Positions 57,222-64,000 of a stretch of DNA of 64,000 bases are shown piece after piece. Where the stretch lies: NCBI RefSeq assembly GCF_900129685.1, contig NZ_FQWM01000001.1, positions 558,001-622,000 on the forward strand, read 5' to 3'. Under the pieces are notes generated by a model, which was given only the letters and a program-made list of their open reading frames with translations, was not told the origin of the DNA and made no database searches. The stretch is from Cognatishimia maritima. GTDB taxonomy: Bacteria; Pseudomonadota; Alphaproteobacteria; Rhodobacterales; Rhodobacteraceae. The number at the start of each line of letters is the position of its first letter. The first letter of the stretch is position 1. The translations under genes and the position numbers were made by a program.

Positions 57222-58108
57222 TGGCCCAGAGATATGGCGGAAAATTCAGCCCGGACGGCGCGACCACGGACAAAGCCGATACCAAACCCGGCCCATTTCT
57301 AAATGCCAAACGCAGCCGCACTGGCGTGCGCGTTAATTTGCTGTTTCTTGCCCCCCTGCCCCTGATTTGGAAAGCCTTCACTTCGTCGCCTGTGTCGATG
57401 GGGCTGTACCTCTTGGCCCTTGGCACGCTGATGCTGGCCGCTTGGCTGACCCGCGAAGGAATCGTTGCGCAGGAAGCCTATGACGCACGCAAAGTCGCGC
57501 GTCGCCCTGCTCTGCCCCGCAAAATGGCAGGGTCGCTGCTGACCGGGCTTGGCCTTGGGGTGGCTGGTATGGCTGGCTTTGGCATGGTCGAAGCGGTGAT
57601 TTTCACAATCGTGGGCATACTGCTCCATAGCCTTGCCTTTGGTGTAGACCCACTGCGCAACAAGGGCGTTGATGGCGTTGACCTGCATCAGACCGACCGC
57701 GTGGCGCGCGCCGTAGATGAGGCTGAAAAGCACCTCACCGCGATGTCAGACGCCATTAAACGCGCAGGCGACCGCAAAATGGAACGCCGCGTCGAAGATT
57801 TTCAGAAAACCGCGCGTGATCTCTTTCGCACCATCGAAGATGACCCGCGTGATCTGACCTCCGCGCGCAAATACCTAAGCGTCTATTTGAAGGGCGCACG
57901 CGACGCGACTGCGAAGTTTGCCGATGTCTACAGTCGCAATCAAAGTGCCGAGGCGCGTGAGGGTTATGCCGCTCTGCTTGATGATCTTGAACAGAATTTC
58001 GCTGCCCGGACGCAAAAACTCTTGCTGAATGATCATTCAGACCTGACGATTGAAATCGACGTGTTGCGCGAAAGGCTGCAACGCGAGGGCATCCGCAACG
58101 ACGCCTGA
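57221..58108 (+). CDS. XpaC-like membrane protein (5-bromo-4-chloroindolyl phosphate hydrolysis family)
   Basis: The 295-residue protein has two pairs of membrane helices (about 35-75 and 100-140), then a helical cytosolic domain (LHQTDRVARAVDEAEKHLTAMSDAIKRAGDRKMERRVEDFQKTARDLFRTIEDDPRDL). The second half matches XpaC family proteins, which are usually encoded beside telA. XpaC was named for a hydrolysis phenotype but its activity is unknown. The next gene, telA, starts 25 bases after its stop. Confidence 0.83.
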   Translation: MAQRYGGKFSPDGATTDKADTKPGPFLNAKRSRTGVRVNLLFLAPLPLIWKAFTSSPVSMGLYLLALGTLMLAAWLTREGIVAQEAYDARKVARRPALPRKMAGSLLTGLGLGVAGMAGFGMVEAVIFTIVGILLHSLAFGVDPLRNKGVDGVDLHQTDRVARAVDEAEKHLTAMSDAIKRAGDRKMERRVEDFQKTARDLFRTIEDDPRDLTSARKYLSVYLKGARDATAKFADVYSRNQSAEAREGYAALLDDLEQNFAARTQKLLLNDHSDLTIEIDVLRERLQREGIRNDA

Positions 58109-58132
58109 TATTCGTAAAACGAGGGGAATTAC

Positions 58133-59332
58133 ATGTCTGACACTGTACGTCAAAAAGCCGAGGCCGCCTTGGCCGAGGTCGAAGAAGTCACCGCTGTGGT
58201 GCTGCCAGAACCGGTGGAAGCCAACGCCATCGTCCCATTAGCAGAGGCCGACGCGCCGACCAGCGATGAAATCGCCAAACGCATGGCCGAGCTGAACATG
58301 GAAGACACCAATTCCATCGTGACTTTCGGCTCATCCGCTCAGGCCGAGTTGCAGGAAATCAGCCAAGCCATGCTTCAGGATGTGCGCAACAAAGATGTCG
58401 GCCCCGCCGGCGACAGCCTGCGCAATATCGTGACCACAATTCGCGGCTTTTCAGTGTCGGAACTGGATGTGCGCCGGGAACGGTCCTTCTGGGAAAAACT
58501 GCTGGGACGCGCTGCGCCTTTTGCGAAATTCACCGCGCGATTTGAGGAAGTTCAGGACCAGATTGACCGCATCACCGACAACCTTCTGGATCACGAACAT
58601 AAGCTGATGAAGGACATTAAGTCCTTGGATTTGCTTTATGAAAAGACGCTGACCTTCTATGATGAACTGGCGCTGTATATCGCGGCAGGCGAGGCCAAAA
58701 TTGCAGAATTGGATGGCCGCGACATTCCTGCCAAGGAAGCAGAGGTGCAAGCCGCGCCTGAAGATAAGCAGGTGATGAAGGCGCAAGAATTGCGCGATCT
58801 GCGCGCCGCCCGAGATGATCTGGAACGCCGGGTGCATGACCTGAAACTGACCCGTCAGGTCACGATGCAGTCGCTGCCCTCAATCCGGTTGGTGCAGGAA
58901 AACGACAAATCGCTCGTCACCAAGATCAACTCGACCCTCGTCAATACGGTGCCCCTGTGGGAGACCCAACTGGCGCAGGCAGTCACCATCCAACGCTCTG
59001 CCGAAGCGGCTGCGGCTGTACGCGATGCCAATGACCTGACCAACGAGCTTTTGACCGCAAACGCGAAAAATCTGCGCGAAAGCAATAAGATGATCCGCGA
59101 AGAGATGGAACGCGGTGTCTTTGATATCGAAGCTGTGAAACAGGCCAACGCGGATCTGATCGGCACCATCGAGGAAAGCCTGCAAATCGCGGATGAAGGC
59201 AAGGCCAAACGTGCCGCAGCCGAGGAAGACCTGAAAGCCATGGAGGCTGAACTGCGCGACACGCTTGCAGCCGCCAAGGCCAAGGCGACCGGTCTGGGCG
59301 ATACCGTTGCGACCTCTGCGGGCGCTGAATAA
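58133..59332 (+). CDS. telA: Toxic anion resistance protein TelA
   Basis: The 399-residue protein is almost wholly helical with coiled coils and no membrane segment. The conserved core runs from LRNIVTTIRGFSVSELDVRRERSFWEKLLGR through the RQVTMQSLPSIRLVQENDKSLVTKINSTLVNTVPLWETQL region, which is the TelA family signature. TelA proteins were found through tellurite resistance and are implicated in broad envelope stress; the biochemical action is unknown. The gene follows an XpaC-like gene, the usual partner. GAGGGGAA precedes the ATG. Confidence 0.93.
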   Translation: MSDTVRQKAEAALAEVEEVTAVVLPEPVEANAIVPLAEADAPTSDEIAKRMAELNMEDTNSIVTFGSSAQAELQEISQAMLQDVRNKDVGPAGDSLRNIVTTIRGFSVSELDVRRERSFWEKLLGRAAPFAKFTARFEEVQDQIDRITDNLLDHEHKLMKDIKSLDLLYEKTLTFYDELALYIAAGEAKIAELDGRDIPAKEAEVQAAPEDKQVMKAQELRDLRAARDDLERRVHDLKLTRQVTMQSLPSIRLVQENDKSLVTKINSTLVNTVPLWETQLAQAVTIQRSAEAAAAVRDANDLTNELLTANAKNLRESNKMIREEMERGVFDIEAVKQANADLIGTIEESLQIADEGKAKRAAAEEDLKAMEAELRDTLAAAKAKATGLGDTVATSAGAE

Positions 59333-59337
59333 GCAAA

Positions 59338-60270
59338 ATGCGAGGGGCCGTAGTCAAATCCATGCTGGCCGCAGGCGTCCTTGGCGCCTGCACGCTCGCC
59401 GCGCCCGAAAGTGCGCCGGTCAAGCCGACACCTGTCGCGCTGCCCCTGCCTGCGGCCCCAAGCCAACAAAGTGAAGCCATCCGCCGCTACTACGCCCATC
59501 TGCAAGAGGACCTGCTGGTTCAGGGGTTGATGCGGGTTGACGGCGGCGGACCGGACACACCCTATAGCGCCACGATGTTGGCGCGGAACTTTGAACGCAT
59601 TGCCTTTTACGACGAACATGAAATCGGCGCGCGCCTGCAGGCCTCAAGCGGCGAAGCGCGGCTTTTGGCACGTTGGGAAGCCCCCGTGCGGGTCGCGGTT
59701 GAATTTGGCCCAAGCGTGCCATCAGAACAGCAAAAGGCCGACAGCGCCTTTGTTGCCCGATTTACGAACCGGTTGGGTCGCATCACCCGGCACCCGGTGC
59801 GGGCCGTGTCAGGGCGCGCGAATTTCCATGTCTTGGTGATTGGCGAAGACGATCGCACGGCCATGCAAACGCGTTTTGCGGCGCTTCTGCCCGATCTCTC
59901 GACCGCCAATCGCAGACTCCTGCAGAATCTGCCGCGCGACATGCATTGCCTTGTGGTCGTCAGCCACGAAGACAGCGCTAAGCCGCGCATCACCTCTGCC
60001 GTCGCCATTGTGCGCGCAGAGCACCCAACGCTGCTTCGCCAGGCCTGTTTCCACGAAGAAATCGCGCAGGGCATGGGTCTTGTGAACGACAGCCCCAACG
60101 CGCGCCCCTCAATTTTCAACGACGATGATGAGTTCGCTTATCTCACCAGCCATGATGAGAAATTGCTGCAAATGCTGTATGATCCGCGCCTTCGGATTGG
60201 CATGACTGCGTATGAGGCCCGCCCCATCGTCAAACAAATGGCCGGCGAATTGACCGCGCCGAACACGTAA
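59338..60270 (+). CDS. DUF2927 lipoprotein
   Basis: The 310-residue protein has a lipobox (VLGAC, Cys18). Its core DUF2927 domain is seen in YYAHLQEDLLVQGLMRVDGG, VRVAVEFGPSVP, FTNRLGRITRHPVR and CFHEEIAQGMGLVNDSPNARPSIFNDDDEFAYLTSHDEKLLQMLYDPRL. This HEEIAQ stretch looks like a zincin (HExxx) site typical of the family, but activity is untested. It is exported to the periplasm or outer membrane and is encoded 5 bases after telA, in the same operon. Confidence 0.83.
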   Translation: MRGAVVKSMLAAGVLGACTLAAPESAPVKPTPVALPLPAAPSQQSEAIRRYYAHLQEDLLVQGLMRVDGGGPDTPYSATMLARNFERIAFYDEHEIGARLQASSGEARLLARWEAPVRVAVEFGPSVPSEQQKADSAFVARFTNRLGRITRHPVRAVSGRANFHVLVIGEDDRTAMQTRFAALLPDLSTANRRLLQNLPRDMHCLVVVSHEDSAKPRITSAVAIVRAEHPTLLRQACFHEEIAQGMGLVNDSPNARPSIFNDDDEFAYLTSHDEKLLQMLYDPRLRIGMTAYEARPIVKQMAGELTAPNT

Positions 60271-60288
60271 CACAGTAAGGAGTGTCCC

Positions 60289-61425
60289 ATGGGTATTTTC
60301 GATTTTCTCAAAGGCGAATTTATCGACGTCATTCATTGGACGGATGACACACGCGACACGATGGTTTGGCGGTTTGAACGCGAAGGCCATGAGATCAAAT
60401 ATGGTGCCAAGCTGACGGTCCGCGAAGGTCAGGCTGCCGTGTTTGTGCACGAGGGCCAATTGGCGGATGTCTTTACGCCCGGTCTTTACATGCTTGAAAC
60501 CAACAACATGCCGATTATGACCACGCTGCAGCATTGGGACCACGCCTTTCAAAGCCCATTCAAGTCGGAGATCTATTTCGTCAACACCACGCGATTCAAT
60601 GATCTGAAATGGGGCACCAAGAACCCAATCATGGCGCGCGACCCCGAATTTGGCCCCGTGCGGTTGCGCTCATACGGCACTTATTCGATCCGCGTGACAG
60701 ACCCGGCGCGTTTTTTGACTGAAATCGTCGGCACCGATGGCGAATTCACGATGGACGAAATCTCGTTCCAGATCCGTAATATCATCGTGCAAGAGTTTTC
60801 TCGTGTGATCGCTGGCTCAGGCATTCCGGTGCTGGATATGGCGGCGAATACCGCTGAGTTTGGCAAGATTGTCGCCGAAGCGATCGATCCCGTGATCGCC
60901 CAATATGGTCTGTCGATCCCAGAACTATATATCGAAAACATCTCGCTGCCCCCTGCCGTGGAACAGGCACTGGATGACCGCACATCGCGCGGGATTGCTG
61001 GAAACCTCAATGACCATATGCGCTGGAAAGCGGCTGAGGCCGTGGGCAAAGGCGGCGGCGCAGGCGATGCCATGGGTGCGGGCCTTGGGGCTGGTCTGGG
61101 CATGGCCATGGCCGGCAACGTGATGCAGCAAGGTTTTGGCGGTACCACCCAGACGATGGGGCCATGGGGCATGACGCAGTCTCCGGCTGCTCAGCCTGCA
61201 CCGCCGCCACCACCCGTGGAACATGTGTGGCACATCGCGGAAAACGGCAAAACCACTGGCCCGTTTTCCAAGGCACGTCTGGGCCAGATGGCCGCCGAGG
61301 GCACGTTGAAACGTGAAACCTATGTCTGGACGGCAGGGCAAGACGGCTGGAAACCTGCGGGCGACGTGCAGGAACTTGCGCAGCTTTTTACAATAATGCC
61401 GCCGCCCCCACCGCCGGGTGTGTAA
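60289..61425 (+). CDS. SPFH domain protein with C-terminal GYF_2 (DUF4339) domain
   Basis: The 378-residue protein has an SPFH/band-7 core (about 1-240: IDVIHWTDDTRDTMVWRFEREGHEIKYGAKLTVREGQAAVFV), which is the YdjI/'virion core protein-like' group and lacks the usual N-terminal membrane hairpin. A glycine-rich stretch (about 250-290) follows, then a Pro-rich linker and a C-terminal GYF_2 domain (about 310-370, VWHIAENGKTTGPFSKARLGQMAAEG). Related proteins in Bacillus recruit PspA to the membrane. The neighbours are a DUF2927 lipoprotein and a zinc-ribbon membrane protein. Confidence 0.88.
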   Translation: MGIFDFLKGEFIDVIHWTDDTRDTMVWRFEREGHEIKYGAKLTVREGQAAVFVHEGQLADVFTPGLYMLETNNMPIMTTLQHWDHAFQSPFKSEIYFVNTTRFNDLKWGTKNPIMARDPEFGPVRLRSYGTYSIRVTDPARFLTEIVGTDGEFTMDEISFQIRNIIVQEFSRVIAGSGIPVLDMAANTAEFGKIVAEAIDPVIAQYGLSIPELYIENISLPPAVEQALDDRTSRGIAGNLNDHMRWKAAEAVGKGGGAGDAMGAGLGAGLGMAMAGNVMQQGFGGTTQTMGPWGMTQSPAAQPAPPPPPVEHVWHIAENGKTTGPFSKARLGQMAAEGTLKRETYVWTAGQDGWKPAGDVQELAQLFTIMPPPPPPGV

Positions 61426-61463
61426 TGCCAGCCGTTTTGAAAGCATAGAATACACGACCACCC

Positions 61464-62579
61464 ATGACCGACACGCCCCCGCCACCCCCCGCGCCGCAAG
61501 CTGCGCATCGTTTTCCTTGCGACCAATGCGGGGCGGATTTTCGCTTTGATCCAAAGGAATCTCAACTCGTCTGCGATCACTGCGGCAATACCGCCGAGGT
61601 CAAAGACACGGGACCTTGGAAAGGGTCGATCAACGAGTTGGATTTCGTTTCTGCGATCAACAATCAACTGCCTGCTCAGGAAATCGAAGAGACCCGCGTG
61701 TCGACTTGCCCGAACTGCGCGGCGCAAGTTGAATTTGATGTCGTAAACCACTCAAAAGAATGTCCCTTTTGCGCAACTCCCGTGGTGACAGACACCGGGC
61801 GGCACCGGCATATCAAACCCAAGGGCGTTCTGCCTTTCGCCCTGAATGAACGCGCCGCCAACCGTGCCATGACGGATTGGCTGGGCAAGCTTTGGTTTGC
61901 CCCTAATGGGCTGCAGGAATACGCCCGAAAAGGTCGCAAGATGGACGGCATCTATGTCCCCTATTGGACCTTTGATGCCGACACCAAATCCTCCTATCGC
62001 GGAGAGCGCGGGACCGAATACCATCAAACCCGCACTGTCATGCGCGATGGCAAGCCGCAGCAACAGACCGTGACCAAGGTCCGTTGGCGTCCGGTCTCTG
62101 GCCGGGTGGCGCGGTTCTTTGACGATGTTCTGGTGCTGGCCTCCAAAAGCCTCCCGAAAAAATTCACCGACGCGCTGCCGCCTTGGGATCTTGATGCGCT
62201 GGAACCTTACCGGCCAGAGTTCCTCGCCGGGTTTCGTGCCGAGGGCTACGCGGTGGAACTGAATGAAGGCTTTGTTGAAGCGCGCGCGCTGATGGATCGC
62301 GTGATCCTGCGGGACGTGAAATTTGACATCGGCGGCGACCGCCAGCGGGTGCATGACATCAACACCGCCGTGTCGGATGTGACCTTCAAACATATCCTGC
62401 TGCCTGTTTGGATGGCCGCCTACAAATACCGTGGCAAGACCTACCGCTTTGTCGTGAATGGCCGTACAGGCCGCGTTCAGGGCGAACGCCCTTGGTCCGC
62501 TTGGAAAATCGCCTTTGCCGTGCTACTGGGCGCCATCGTGGCGGCTGGCATTGGATATGTGGTCGCAACGAACCAATAA
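61464..62579 (+). CDS. Double zinc-ribbon membrane protein (YdjG-like)
   Basis: The 371-residue protein has two zinc ribbons, the first with Cys19, Cys22, Cys37 and Cys40 and the second with Cys82, Cys85, Cys100 and Cys103. A long beta-rich domain (about 110-340) and one C-terminal membrane helix (about 345-366) follow. The TFIIB-like ribbon plus tail anchor is the plan of Bacillus YdjG, which sits in an operon with an SPFH protein and PspA. It follows the SPFH gene by 38 bases and is the last gene of the operon before dtd. Confidence 0.85.
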   Translation: MTDTPPPPPAPQAAHRFPCDQCGADFRFDPKESQLVCDHCGNTAEVKDTGPWKGSINELDFVSAINNQLPAQEIEETRVSTCPNCAAQVEFDVVNHSKECPFCATPVVTDTGRHRHIKPKGVLPFALNERAANRAMTDWLGKLWFAPNGLQEYARKGRKMDGIYVPYWTFDADTKSSYRGERGTEYHQTRTVMRDGKPQQQTVTKVRWRPVSGRVARFFDDVLVLASKSLPKKFTDALPPWDLDALEPYRPEFLAGFRAEGYAVELNEGFVEARALMDRVILRDVKFDIGGDRQRVHDINTAVSDVTFKHILLPVWMAAYKYRGKTYRFVVNGRTGRVQGERPWSAWKIAFAVLLGAIVAAGIGYVVATNQ

Positions 62580-62597
62580 TTTCAAAAGGTTAAGACA

Positions 62598-63047
62598 ATG
62601 CGCGCTTTGATCCAAAGAGTGTCCGAAGCCGCCGTGCGAGTGGATGGCGAAGGTGTGGGTGAGATCAATCAAGGCCTGCTAGTCCTGATCTGCGCCATGA
62701 AAGGCGACACAGAGGCCGAGGCCGACCGGTTGGCCGCCAAAATCAGCAAACTGCGCATCTTCACCGACGAAAACGGCAAGATGAACAAATCCGTTCAGGA
62801 CATCGGCGGCAGCGCGTTGGTCGTCAGCCAATTCACGCTTGCGGCCGATACAAAAACCGGCAATCGCCCCGGTTTCTCAACCGCCTGCGGTGCCGAAGAA
62901 GGCAATGCCTTCTACGATTATTTCGCAGACGCTTTGGCGCAAACCGGTGTCCCAATTGCAAAGGGAGTATTTGGCGCGGACATGAAGGTTTCGCTTGTGA
63001 ATGACGGCCCGGTGACGATTTGGATTGATACCGATCAGTGGAAATAG
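62598..63047 (+). CDS. dtd: D-aminoacyl-tRNA deacylase
   Basis: The 149-residue enzyme hydrolyses D-amino acids from tRNA. Diagnostic segments are [37 protein letters not shown] and [11 protein letters not shown]. The length is standard. It follows the zinc-ribbon gene with an 18-base gap and may be on the same transcript, although its function is separate. Confidence 0.97.
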   Translation: MRALIQRVSEAAVRVDGEGVGEINQGLLVLICAMKGDTEAEADRLAAKISKLRIFTDENGKMNKSVQDIGGSALVVSQFTLAADTKTGNRPGFSTACGAEEGNAFYDYFADALAQTGVPIAKGVFGADMKVSLVNDGPVTIWIDTDQWK

Positions 63048-63056
63048 GCCCGAAGG

Positions 63057-63575
63057 CTAGCCTGTCTTTTTCACAAATTTGGTCAGGATGACGATACGCT
63101 GCCCCTCAACACGGCCTTCAATCTGCCCATCATTGTCCTGCACTAGTGAAATATTGCGCACAGGTGTCCCGCGCTTGGCCGTAAATCCTGCGCCCTTTAC
63201 GGGCAGGTCCTTTATCAACACCACATTGTCGCCCGCGCCTAAAACTGCACCGTTGCTGTCGCGGTGCACAATATCGCTGGCACTTGGCGTTGCTGCTTCC
63301 GCCCATTCAAGGGTCGCAGGGTCTAGGTACGCAATTTCTAAAAGATCTCGCGCCCAAGGCGCTTCTGGCAGAGCCTTCAATAGCCGGTAAGCGAGCACCT
63401 GAGTTGCCGCGTCTGTGGACCAAATCGCTTCGTGGAGGCACTGCCAATGCGGTGCATCGCTGATCTCCCCGGTTGCAGCTGCGTGACAAGTCGCGCAAAG
63501 CGCAAGGCTCTCATCGTGAGGCGCTATAGGTAGCTCGATCAGATCAAAATCAACAGAACATAGGGCGCAGGCCAT
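63057..63575 (-). CDS. PhnA domain protein (zinc-ribbon, alkylphosphonate-uptake family name)
   Basis: The 172-residue protein has a zinc ribbon (MACALCSVDFDL, CATCHAAA), a helical middle and a C-terminal PhnA domain (SDIVHRDSNGAVLGAGDNVVLIKDLPVKGAGFTAKRGTPVRNISL). Despite the name, no role in phosphonate use is demonstrated for the family. It converges on dtd with 9 bases between the stops. Confidence 0.88.
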   Translation of the reverse strand: MACALCSVDFDLIELPIAPHDESLALCATCHAAATGEISDAPHWQCLHEAIWSTDAATQVLAYRLLKALPEAPWARDLLEIAYLDPATLEWAEAATPSASDIVHRDSNGAVLGAGDNVVLIKDLPVKGAGFTAKRGTPVRNISLVQDNDGQIEGRVEGQRIVILTKFVKKTG

Positions 63576-63652
63576 GGCGGGCTCCTTGGCGAAATACGGC
63601 GGATCACGCCCGCTTATGGCCCCGACAGGAACTTAGATCCAGACGCAATCGA

Positions 63653-64000
63653 TTAGACCGACAATGTCGCTTGTACTGCCCGTTTCCATGCGGCGTATTT
63701 GTCTTCGCGGAAGGGTTCCTGCATTTTCGGCTCAAAAGTCCGGTCCAAGGCCCATGTTGCCGCAAAGCCGTCTTGGTCGGGGTAAACCCCTGCCCGCATG
63801 CCTGCCAACCACGCCACACCCAATGCTGTGCTTTCCAGAACGGTCGGGCGATCCACGGGCGCACCGGTGATGTCGGCGAGGAACTGCATCGCCCAATCGC
63901 TGGCGGTCATGCCTCCGTCGACGCGCAACTTTGCGTCCGCGCCCTCGCCCATGTCACCATGCATTGCTTCCAACAGGTCACGCGTCTGAAAGCCGACGCT
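63653..64000 (-). CDS. glpK: Glycerol kinase, C-terminal part (cut by window edge)
   Basis: The frame is open to the window edge. It reads [61 protein letters not shown] and [24 protein letters not shown], the C-terminal part of the FGGY glycerol kinase family ([20 protein letters not shown]...). It phosphorylates glycerol to sn-glycerol 3-phosphate. The N-terminal domain lies outside the window. Confidence 0.92.
   Translation of the reverse strand, partial: SVGFQTRDLLEAMHGDMGEGADAKLRVDGGMTASDWAMQFLADITGAPVDRPTVLESTALGVAWLAGMRAGVYPDQDGFAATWALDRTFEPKMQEPFREDKYAAWKRAVQATLSV

Overview
The window reads as a continuous piece of chromosome from a Rhodobacteraceae bacterium, probably of the Roseobacter group. 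Several features point that way: a short prolyl-tRNA synthetase without the editing insertion, a single LolC/E-type permease beside LolD, an HdaA-type DnaA-related protein, a PccR/ScfR-type regulator beside the propionyl-CoA genes, a GatC-GatA pair without GatB alongside, and many protein families typical of that group (DUF2937, DUF4174, DUF6497, DUF2927). The genus cannot be named from the sequence. Genes are dense and often overlap by 1-8 bases. I saw no insertion sequence, prophage, CRISPR array, tRNA or rRNA operon. The one RNA gene recognised is RNase P RNA.

Layout. Bases 1-10,300 hold housekeeping genes: the end of a flavin reductase-like gene, RidA, ClpX and ClpP, a 3-methyladenine glycosylase, the Lol lipoprotein exporter, ProS and an AI-2E/PerM-type membrane protein. 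Bases 10,265-17,440 carry HdaA, polyphosphate kinase and exopolyphosphatase, then a secreted acidic protein, an endonuclease/exonuclease/phosphatase-family protein coupled to a TerB-DnaJ protein, and an acetyltransferase. Bases 17,584-30,070 form a propionyl-CoA assimilation locus: methylmalonyl-CoA mutase, both propionyl-CoA carboxylase subunits, an MFS exporter and the PccR-like regulator. A string of small lipoproteins and Rhodobacteraceae-specific proteins lies between pccB and pccA. TGCAAA repeats upstream of pccB and of the regulator gene look like its operators.

Bases 30,071-49,566 contain a LysE/ArgO exporter with its LysR regulator, a membrane-anchored ClpP-fold protein, YebC, two SLC13 permeases with RCK domains flanking a DUF4259 gene that seems to start at AUA, YmdB, 5-formyl-THF cyclo-ligase, MgtE, guanine and 8-oxoguanine deaminases, HisN, regulators, a BAX-inhibitor-1 protein and ribosomal protein L33. 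Bases 49,735-56,986 contain RNase P RNA, an amidase coupled to a lipoprotein, GatA/GatC, a ceramidase-family membrane protein, TadA and RluB.

Bases 57,135-62,579 form the least understood unit. It is a run of six co-directional genes: a 28-residue membrane peptide, an XpaC-like protein, TelA, a DUF2927 lipoprotein, an SPFH protein ending in a GYF_2 domain, and a double zinc-ribbon membrane protein. Its composition recalls membrane-stress systems such as Bacillus ydjGHI, with TelA/XpaC in the place where PspA might be expected. Dtd, a PhnA-domain protein and the C-terminal part of glycerol kinase close the window.
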